Assembly (NCBI GenBank): GCA_902490355.1
Contig: CABUDN010000112.1
Location: forward strand, 1-9,082
Length of the DNA: 9,082 bases
Source: an uncultured Oscillibacter sp.
GTDB lineage: Bacteria; Bacillota; Clostridia; Oscillospirales; Oscillospiraceae
Reading direction: 5' to 3'
Shown: piece by piece, positions 1 to 5,164 of the stretch
Layout: each line of letters begins with the position of its first letter
Position numbering within the stretch: position 1 is the stretch's first letter
The notes under the pieces: model-generated
Databases searched by the model: none
Told to the model about the DNA's origin: nothing
Seen by the model: only the letters and a program-made list of their open reading frames with translations
Program-made: the position numbers and the translations under genes

Positions 1-51
1 GGAATACTCTATAAAAATACGATAAATTTTTAGATCGCATTGAATTTTTGT

Positions 52-80
52 TTTACAAATTTTCAAATAGCTGATATAAT
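52..80 (+). promoter_or_regulatory. sigma-A promoter of the YheO-like regulator
   Basis: The -35 box TTTACA (52-57) and the -10 box TATAAT (75-80) are separated by 17 bp. A TG at 72-73 gives an extended -10 (TGnTATAAT). Transcription would start near 87, leaving a leader of about 80 nt before the ATG at 166. A small dyad, TTTGT then ACAAA (47-51 and 55-59), overlaps the -35 box and could be an operator. The whole stretch 1-100 is very AT-rich compared with the rest of the window. Assignment is by consensus match only. Confidence 0.75.
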
Positions 81-105
81 TAATAAAAAATTTTAGTTTG
101 GTGTG

Positions 106-128
106 CAAGCCGCATTTTCCCAAGCCGC
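106..128 (+). repeat. CAAGCCGC direct repeat in the regulator leader
   Basis: CAAGCCGC occurs at 106-113 and again at 121-128, so the copies are 15 bp apart. They lie just downstream of the predicted transcription start and upstream of the ATG at 166. They could be a regulator binding site or chance. This is a direct observation with no known family assignment. Confidence 0.3.
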
Positions 129-165
129 TTCCAACACGAACGATTCCAGAACCAGGGGGATTACC

Positions 166-849
166 ATGGGATACATGCAGGATCATAAAGCAATTTACCA
201 GCAGATACTGAGTTTGCTGGAACATCACCTGGGACCAAACAGCGAGATTGTGCTGCACGATTTGACCCCTCCCTATGACAGTACCATCATCGACATCCGA
301 AACGGCCATATCACCGGGCGCAAGATCGGAGACTGCATGACCAATCTGGGCCTGGAAGTCATGCGGGGCACAACCCAGAACGGCGATCACTACAACTACA
401 TCACCTACACAAAGCCCTCCAATACCCTGCGCTCTTCCACCATGCACATCCGGGACGAAAACGGCAATGTTGTCGGAGCCATCTGCATCAACACGGATAT
501 CACGGACACCATCCGCATGGAGGAATACCTGAAAAGCTACAACGGTCTGGACGGCCATCAGGAAACCGCTCTGGACCACAACGAGGTTTTTCCGGACAGC
601 ATCCAAGACCTTCTGGAGCATTTGATCAGCGAAGCAACCGCCGCCACCGGAAAACCGGTAGAGAAGCTGACGAAAGCCGACAAATTGAAATTTCTGGACT
701 ATTTGGACAAGAAAGGTGCCTTTTTGATCAGCAAATCCGGCGACCGGGTCTGCGATCATCTGCATATTTCCAAGTTCACCTTATACAAATATCTGGAAAT
801 CGTTCGCGGAGAAAACAACGGCAGTGATCTGGATGAGCCGGCGGAGTAA
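166..849 (+). CDS. YheO/DauR-family transcriptional regulator (PAS_6 + HTH_22)
   Basis: This is a 227-aa DNA-binding regulator. Residues about 5-118 match the PAS_6 (YheO-like) sensor domain: SEIVLHDL near 26-33, ITGRKIGD near 49-56, and STMHIRDENGNVVGAICIN near 91-109. Residues about 167-213 form the C-terminal HTH_22 domain, with LTKADKLKFLDYL followed by the recognition-helix region HISKFTLYKYLEIV. The ATG at 166 is chosen because AGGGGG (154-159) sits 6 nt upstream. An in-frame GTG at 103 has no ribosome binding site and would add an unconserved-looking tail. Characterised relatives include DauR (D-arginine catabolism) and E. coli YheO. The gene is divergent from the minus-strand transport and dehydrogenase operon, which makes that operon a candidate target. 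The effector is unknown; the PAS_6 domain suggests a small-molecule ligand. Length is normal for the family. Confidence 0.92.
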   Translation: MGYMQDHKAIYQQILSLLEHHLGPNSEIVLHDLTPPYDSTIIDIRNGHITGRKIGDCMTNLGLEVMRGTTQNGDHYNYITYTKPSNTLRSSTMHIRDENGNVVGAICINTDITDTIRMEEYLKSYNGLDGHQETALDHNEVFPDSIQDLLEHLISEATAATGKPVEKLTKADKLKFLDYLDKKGAFLISKSGDRVCDHLHISKFTLYKYLEIVRGENNGSDLDEPAE

Positions 850-927
850 GCCGCCGCAGCTGCGTTCCGCGCGCTGTTCCAATTCTTCACCGCCGCATCC
901 CGGCACAGCTCTGCCAGTCATTGCGCA

Positions 928-967
928 AAAAAGGACTCGCCGTCTATTCAGACGGCGAGTCCTTTTT
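928..967. terminator. Bidirectional rho-independent terminator
   Basis: The arms GGACTCGCCGTC (933-944) and GACGGCGAGTCC (951-962) pair perfectly over 12 bp. One more T-A pair can form inside, closing a 4-nt loop. AAAAA (928-932) and TTTTT (963-967) flank the stem, so either strand gives a hairpin followed by a U tract. It ends the plus-strand regulator (stop at 849) and the minus-strand reverse transcriptase (stop at 989, about 22 bp away). The interval 850-927 holds no other recognisable element. Confidence 0.93.
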
Positions 968-988
968 CTCTGTTACCGCAGCTGAATT

Positions 989-1951
989 TTAACCGCTTTC
1001 CAACTTCTCAGCAGACAAGCGCTTGTCCTTCCCGCTGCAGGAAAGCTGCTGAAGCAGCCAAGACCGCGCCTGAAGAAACTCCGCTTTTTCAGGCGCAATT
1101 TGCAGCACGTAGTTGACGCGTCCCAGCAGATGATGCAGATAGTGTTCCTCCGAACCCGGAATTCCCAGACGCGCCATATGGTCCGACACGCCGAATTTCC
1201 GGCAAAAACGCAGCTCCTGGCGCAGCCGGCGCCGGTACTCCGCAGGAGCATTGGGCGTTTCGTTGACCACGATCCCCGTCACAACCTGCTGCCGCCCCGC
1301 CGGAACAAACACCGTTTTTTTCTCATTGAGAAAAAATCCCCGTTTTCTCAGCTGTTCCCGCACAAAGGCGATCACCGCTTCCGGCTCAAAGGAGCCGGAA
1401 AACGTGAGATCATCGCAATACCGGGTATACCGGATCTTCCGGTCCCGGCACCAGGCCGCAGTTTCGTCATCAAACGCACGCAGTACCAGGTTGCTGATTG
1501 CCGGCGAGCTGGGCGCCCCCTGCGGCAGTCCATCCCGGTGATAGCAGAGGATGGTCAGCAGAATCCGCAGAGGCTCCCCATAGATCTCCGCCGGAAACGC
1601 CGCTTCTTTTACCGAAGCGTAGAGAATGCTATCAAAAAAATGCCTGATATCCAGTTTCAGCACCGCAGGCCTGCCCACATGCTGCGCAGCGTTGCGCACC
1701 ACGCTGGCACCGTAGCGGTAAGCCATAGCGTAAGGAGACACCGGCATGGGGGCCAGCAGGACCTGAGCAATGCGCCTTTGAATCCTTTTCAGCTGCGGAT
1801 CCGGAACCGAAAGCAACCGGCAGCTGCCGTCCCGCTTCGGCAGGGAAACCGGGTGATAATGCCTCTCCACCGTATTGCTGACAGCGTACAGAGTACTGGC
1901 ACGAATCCCCAAATCGCGCTCCAGGGAGGAAAGCTCCCGATAAACAATCAA
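989..1951 (-). CDS. Retron-type reverse transcriptase
   Basis: This 320-aa RNA-directed DNA polymerase of the retron family would make branched msDNA from the ncRNA encoded just upstream. Numbering is from the TTG start at 1951. An N-terminal fingers region carries LPKRDGSCRLLSVPDPQLKRIQR. The retron-specific X motif NAAQH (NAxxH) is at 87-91. LKLDIRHFFD holds catalytic D101. QGAPSSP is at 144-150. YCDD, with catalytic D180 and D181, is at 178-181. The retron Y-region motif VTG is at 224-226, followed by a thumb of about 95 residues. QGxxxSP excludes the diversity-generating retroelement subclass, and no maturase or endonuclease domain is fused. Start choice: a G-rich Shine-Dalgarno (1958-1966 on the minus strand) lies 6 nt before TTG. 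An in-frame ATG at 1987 (332 aa) lies inside an RNA hairpin and overlaps a2 without a binding site. The gene ends next to a shared terminator. No effector gene is adjacent. YCDD replaces the more usual YADD. Confidence 0.95.
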   Translation of the reverse strand: MIVYRELSSLERDLGIRASTLYAVSNTVERHYHPVSLPKRDGSCRLLSVPDPQLKRIQRRIAQVLLAPMPVSPYAMAYRYGASVVRNAAQHVGRPAVLKLDIRHFFDSILYASVKEAAFPAEIYGEPLRILLTILCYHRDGLPQGAPSSPAISNLVLRAFDDETAAWCRDRKIRYTRYCDDLTFSGSFEPEAVIAFVREQLRKRGFFLNEKKTVFVPAGRQQVVTGIVVNETPNAPAEYRRRLRQELRFCRKFGVSDHMARLGIPGSEEHYLHHLLGRVNYVLQIAPEKAEFLQARSWLLQQLSCSGKDKRLSAEKLESG

Positions 1952-1971
1952 AGCGCTCTCCCCCCCTCTTG

Positions 1972-2157
1972 CCTTCTGCGAAACCATACAAACTGTGCAT
2001 GGTGAGCTGTGCAGCGGTATTTTGCATGCACACCGGCGGTGTGCAGGGATACCGCAAGCAGTCTCGCCTGAGCGAAGCGAATTCGATTGGATCCTTGCAG
2101 ACCAGCCGCGACCCGCGGCCGGCGCCCGATGGGCAAACACTATTGCTCCGCAGAAGG
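1972..2157 (-). ncRNA. Retron msr-msd non-coding RNA
   Basis: Read on the minus strand, the RNA starts with a1 (2157-2145, CCTTCTGCGGAGC) and ends with a2 (1984-1972, GTTTCGCAGAAGG). These pair over 13 bp: nine perfect Watson-Crick pairs at the outer end, then four more including two G-U. This is the inverted repeat expected to frame a retron RNA. After a1 comes AGC, a candidate for the priming (branching) guanosine. Next are two msr-like hairpins: GCCC-ATC-GGGC (2134-2124) and a 10-bp stem with GGT loop (2123-2101). The msd-like part contains a long imperfect hairpin, outer stem 2068-2063 with 2006-2001, then GCGGTAT with ATACCGC (2055-2049, 2020-2014), tip GCACACC-GCC-GGTGTGC (2044-2028). 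An alternative 8-bp hairpin sits at 2003-1983. The reverse transcriptase follows immediately. Folding was done by eye, and msr/msd boundaries and the branching G are inferred. Confidence 0.85.
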
Positions 2158-2179
2158 ACTGCCGCGCTGTATGGCTGTC

Positions 2180-2207
2180 ATTATAACAGGCTGTCCACAC
2201 CTGTCAA
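2180..2207 (-). promoter_or_regulatory. Strong promoter of the retron transcript
   Basis: On the minus strand TTGACA (2207-2202) and TATAAT (2185-2180) are perfect consensus boxes 16 bp apart, with an extended -10 (TGTTATAAT). Transcription should begin near 2173, about 16 nt before a1 of the ncRNA. GACAGCC occurs twice, immediately before and after the extended -10, and a third GACAG overlaps the -35; these could be operator sites. The promoter starts only about 25 bp past the dehydrogenase stop codon, and I see no convincing U-tract terminator between them, so operon read-through into the retron is also possible. Confidence 0.85.
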
Positions 2208-2232
2208 GGCTCCGTGCACCGCAGCCCCGTTC

Positions 2233-3207
2233 TCAATACCCGCGGGCGCGGTCCACCAAATGCGCCAGCGGACGTCCCGCGGCATAATTGGCAAGATCCG
2301 TACAGAACATCTCCACATTGGCATCGCATGTATATCCCAGCGTCATATTGCCGGATATATGGGGTGTCAGGATCAGATTTTTTGCCGTCCACAGGGGATT
2401 GTCCGCGGGCAGGGGCTCCGGCACCGCAACATCCAGCGCAGCGCCGGAGAGCCTGCCCTCGTTGAGTGCATCCGCCAGCGCCTCCTGTTCTATCGCCGTC
2501 CCCCGCCCCACATTGATCACCAATGCCTGCCGGGGCAGCAGCGCAATGCGGCGCCGATCCAGCATCCCCCTGGTCTGTGCCGTATCCGGCAGCGCCATCA
2601 CCAGCAGTTCCGTCTCGCAAAGAACGGCATCCAGATCCCCAATGGGATAAAGTGCATCATAAACCGCCTCCCTGCTTTTGCCGCTGCGGCTCAATCCAAT
2701 GATTTTTGCAGCCCCCATGCTGCGCATCCTTTGCGCAACATGACACCCAATGTCCCCCGTTCCCAGAATGGTCACTTCACACCCCCGGATGGACCGAACC
2801 GGCAGCGGCGGAGCCCAGATATGGTTTTGAATGGAATCCAGATAGTCCGGCATCCTGCGCAAAAGCATAAGGGCAACCATGACCACATGCTCCGCAATCG
2901 TCACTCCATATGTATTGGAATTGCTCAGCAGGCAATCCGGGTTTGCAAAAATCCCATCGTTCCTGCAATAGAGATCCACTCCCGCCGAAGAGGTACAATA
3001 CCACCGCAGAGTCGGCGGAGCGGCACGCAGCAATTCCGGCGACTGGGCATAAAGGACTTCGCAATGCTGCAGATATTCCTTTGCCTCTTCAAATTGCCCG
3101 GTTGTAAAATAGCGCACATGCATCTTCGCAGCCCGGGCGGCGGCGTCGATCCGCTCCCGGTGCGCCTGTGTCAAAAAATCCTGAAAAACACAAATATTTC
3201 GTTCCAT
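2233..3207 (-). CDS. D-2-hydroxyacid dehydrogenase, GhrA-like (NADPH-type)
   Basis: This 324-aa cytosolic enzyme of the D-isomer-specific 2-hydroxyacid dehydrogenase family interconverts 2-oxo acids and (R)-2-hydroxy acids. The Rossmann motif GTGDIG is at 149-154. The catalytic triad is R235 (NVGRG), E264 (AVPEPLP) and H283 (TPHISG), with the usual 29-residue Arg-Glu spacing. The second Rossmann strand ends GLSRSGKS (171-178) with no acidic residue. This resembles the SR/K pattern of NADPH-dependent GhrA glyoxylate/hydroxypyruvate reductases, so NADPH preference is inferred. The ATG at 3207 follows AGGGAG. A GTG at 3225 would overlap the upstream permease stop by 4 nt (GTGA) and is the alternative start. 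It is the last gene of the metabolic operon, directly before the retron promoter. The natural substrate is unknown. Confidence 0.92.
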   Translation of the reverse strand: MERNICVFQDFLTQAHRERIDAAARAAKMHVRYFTTGQFEEAKEYLQHCEVLYAQSPELLRAAPPTLRWYCTSSAGVDLYCRNDGIFANPDCLLSNSNTYGVTIAEHVVMVALMLLRRMPDYLDSIQNHIWAPPLPVRSIRGCEVTILGTGDIGCHVAQRMRSMGAAKIIGLSRSGKSREAVYDALYPIGDLDAVLCETELLVMALPDTAQTRGMLDRRRIALLPRQALVINVGRGTAIEQEALADALNEGRLSGAALDVAVPEPLPADNPLWTAKNLILTPHISGNMTLGYTCDANVEMFCTDLANYAAGRPLAHLVDRARGY

Positions 3208-3221
3208 GCTCTCCCTGCCTT

Positions 3222-4100
3222 TCACTCAGCGCCTGATGTGCGCATCGGTTCCCTGCTGCAAAGCAGCATGGCCGAGGCCGCCACAATCAGCACATATGCA
3301 ATCAAACTTTCACCGCTTGGAACCTGATCCAAAATGTAAAATCCCAGTATGCCGGAAAATACGATCTGCGTACAGTCACAAAGAGAGATCTCCCGCGGTG
3401 CAGCATAGCGGTACGCATACGTCAGCGCAAATTGTCCTATCGCACAGGCCATGCCCGCAAGCAGCAAAAAAAGCAGCTGTTGTGCCCGCATAGGTGTCCA
3501 AAAAAGGACGCTGGGCACCAGCGCAATGGTGGTTGTGGTCAGCGAAAAAAAGAACACAATGACCGACGGAGCCAAAATTCCCACCCGCTGCAGCGCCCGC
3601 AGAGAAACAAACGCACCGCCGGAGGTTGCGGCCCCGATCAGAGCAATCAGGCAGGGAAGCCCTCGTGTATCCAGCGAGGGTACAATCAAGAACAAGCTTC
3701 CCGCAAATGCCACCGCCATGCACACCGCCTGCCGCCTCCCAATCCGCTCCCCCAAAAAGCAAGCTGCCAGAACAATGGCAAAAAACGGGGCCAGCTTGTT
3801 CAGCGAGTTGGAGCTTGCCAGCAGCAGCCGGTCAATGGCATAAAAATTGCAAAATACCGACACGCTTCCGCACAGCACCCGGGACACCAATGCCAGCCGG
3901 CATGGCGGCGGCACAGACAATGTCCGCTTGGAAACCACCATGCTGCTTCCGGCAATCAGCAGCGCCACTCCATTCCGGAACAGCGCCTTCTGGAAAAACG
4001 GGATCTCCCCTGCCAGGAACACGAATGTACTCATCCAGGCAAAGGAAAATGCAGAAAACAGGATCAACAACGCTCCTTTTGTTTTCGCTTTGAGTTTCAT
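3222..4100 (-). CDS. EamA/DMT-family permease
   Basis: This is a 292-aa inner-membrane protein of the drug/metabolite transporter superfamily with about ten hydrophobic segments and two EamA repeats. The end of repeat 1 is FFAIVLAACFLGERIGRRQ (about 106-123). The matching place in repeat 2 is DCTQIVFSGILGFYILDQ (about 242-259). The N-terminal KLKAKTKG is positively charged, consistent with a cytoplasmic start. The ATG at 4100 follows GGAGGG; upstream in-frame starts lack a binding site and would place a soluble tail before the first helix. It lies between two hydroxyacid dehydrogenase genes, 71 bp after the first and 14 bp before the second. A role in export or uptake of a related organic acid or amino acid is inferred only from context. 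The substrate cannot be named. Confidence 0.88.
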   Translation of the reverse strand: MKLKAKTKGALLILFSAFSFAWMSTFVFLAGEIPFFQKALFRNGVALLIAGSSMVVSKRTLSVPPPCRLALVSRVLCGSVSVFCNFYAIDRLLLASSNSLNKLAPFFAIVLAACFLGERIGRRQAVCMAVAFAGSLFLIVPSLDTRGLPCLIALIGAATSGGAFVSLRALQRVGILAPSVIVFFFSLTTTTIALVPSVLFWTPMRAQQLLFLLLAGMACAIGQFALTYAYRYAAPREISLCDCTQIVFSGILGFYILDQVPSGESLIAYVLIVAASAMLLCSREPMRTSGAE

Positions 4101-4130
4101 GGCCGACGCCCTCCACGCAGGCATATACAC

Positions 4131-4166
4131 TTGGCCGCCGCAGAGTGGATGCTCCGCAGCGGCCAA
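4131..4166 (-). promoter_or_regulatory. Intercistronic RNA hairpin after the NAD-type dehydrogenase gene
   Basis: On the minus strand TTGGCCGCTGCGGAG (4166-4152) pairs with CTCTGCGGCGGCCAA (4145-4131) over 15 bp, with a 6-nt CATCCA loop. Two of the pairs are G-U. On the plus strand the same positions would be A-C mismatches, so the structure fits the minus-strand mRNA. It begins 5 nt after the dehydrogenase stop and ends about 30 nt before the permease start. There is no following U tract, so it looks like an mRNA stabiliser, processing site or attenuator rather than a full terminator. Confidence 0.6.
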
Positions 4167-4171
4167 CATCA

Positions 4172-5146
4172 TCAGGATTGAAAATAGCCGGCATTGGCCA
4201 GGAATCGTTTCTGCGGACATCCTCCGGAGGCAACCGTTTCAATATTATGGAGAATACAATCAACCATATCTGCATTCAGATCCTTGCTGCTGCCCCCGGC
4301 GTGCGGCAGTACAATCACCTTCTCCATGGCAAACAGCGGATGATCCGCCGGGAGCGGCTCTTCCTCCGCAGTATCCAATGCCGCTCCCCAAATCTCCCCG
4401 CCGGCAAGTGCCTCCACCAGCGCCTGCGTATCCACGATTCCGCCGCGGGCTGTGTTGACCAGGACGGCGCTTTTTTTCATGGTTTGAAAGGTCTCTTTTC
4501 CGATAATATGATAGGTGCTCTCGTTCAAGGGAAGGTGCAGGCTCAAAATATCCGCCTGGGCAACCACCTCATCAAAGGCGGCAAACGTCACCCCCAGCTC
4601 CTCTTCCTTCTGGGCTGTCGCCCGGAACGGATCATAATAGCAGACATGCGCGCCGAAAGCGCGGACCATCCGGCAAACTCTGCTTCCGATATTTCCCAGA
4701 CCCAGCAGCCCTACACACTTGCCGCTCAGCAGGCAGCTCTCATCGGTAATGTCCTCCTTCCAGCCGCTACCCTGGCGGGCCCGCTCTGCCAAGGCAAACA
4801 GCCTGCGGGTGCAGGCAAGCATCAGCAGCACTGCAAGTTCTGCAACCGCCTGCGAATTGACCCCCGTGGAAATCGCCACAGGAATCCCTCTTCTCCCCGC
4901 TTCCTCCACATCCACGGTGTCATATCCCACACCCCAGCGGTGGTAAAGCTTCACCTGCGGGCCCAGCAAATCCATCTCCGCCGCGCCAATGGGAATTCCC
5001 CGCAAAACTGCGTAATCCGCTCCTTTGGCTTCAGCAAGCATCTCCCTTCTGGTGCAGCAAATCAGTTCATACCGGTTTCGGCAGGCGGTTTTCATCCGCT
5101 CCAGGCCATCTTCCGGAAATGTGCCCAGCATTGCAATCTTTTCCAT
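4172..5146 (-). CDS. D-2-hydroxyacid dehydrogenase, SerA-like (NAD-type)
   Basis: This 324-aa enzyme belongs to the D-isomer-specific 2-hydroxyacid dehydrogenase family (phosphoglycerate dehydrogenase-like catalytic and NAD domains, no ACT regulatory domain). The Rossmann motif GLGNIG is at 149-154. Strand two ends in YYDPF with acidic D172, the usual mark of NAD(H) preference. The catalytic residues are R234 (NTARGG), E263 (EEEPLP) and H282 (LPHAGG). The substrate loop RWGVGYDTVDV lies near 70-80. The ATG at 5146 has GGAGGG 4 nt upstream. It follows the TctA gene by 18 bp, so the two are cotranscribed. Lack of an ACT domain and linkage to a carboxylate transporter argue for a catabolic 2-hydroxy/2-oxo acid substrate rather than serine biosynthesis. 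The substrate remains unassigned. Confidence 0.93.
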   Translation of the reverse strand: MEKIAMLGTFPEDGLERMKTACRNRYELICCTRREMLAEAKGADYAVLRGIPIGAAEMDLLGPQVKLYHRWGVGYDTVDVEEAGRRGIPVAISTGVNSQAVAELAVLLMLACTRRLFALAERARQGSGWKEDITDESCLLSGKCVGLLGLGNIGSRVCRMVRAFGAHVCYYDPFRATAQKEEELGVTFAAFDEVVAQADILSLHLPLNESTYHIIGKETFQTMKKSAVLVNTARGGIVDTQALVEALAGGEIWGAALDTAEEEPLPADHPLFAMEKVIVLPHAGGSSKDLNADMVDCILHNIETVASGGCPQKRFLANAGYFQS

Positions 5147-5164
5147 GATACCCTCCGCTCTCCA

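Noticed and set aside
103..165. GTG start at 103 for the regulator
   Set aside because: No Shine-Dalgarno precedes it, whereas the ATG at 166 has AGGGGG at good spacing and gives a normal YheO-family N-terminus.
989..1951. Diversity-generating retroelement or group II intron RT
   Set aside because: The RT has QGxxxSP, NAxxH and VTG, lacks maturase or endonuclease domains, and there is no nearby template/variable repeat pair. Retron fits better.
1100..2005. Long plus-strand open frame opposite the reverse transcriptase
   Set aside because: Its translation is rich in Arg, His, Gln and Pro with no domain pattern, while the minus strand has a full set of RT motifs. It is an antisense shadow.
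2080..2094. GAATTC and GGATCC sites close together inside the ncRNA, suggesting a cloning scar
   Set aside because: They lie within an otherwise continuous, structured natural region with intact flanking stems and no vector sequence. Chance is the simpler explanation.
2208..2232. Terminator after the GhrA-like dehydrogenase gene
   Set aside because: Only a short GGCT/AGCC pairing can form and no T tract follows on the minus strand, so I cannot support a terminator call.
1969..3327. 452-codon plus-strand open frame
   Set aside because: It spans the retron ncRNA, its promoter and a dehydrogenase gene on the other strand, has low-complexity basic composition and no ribosome binding site or motif.
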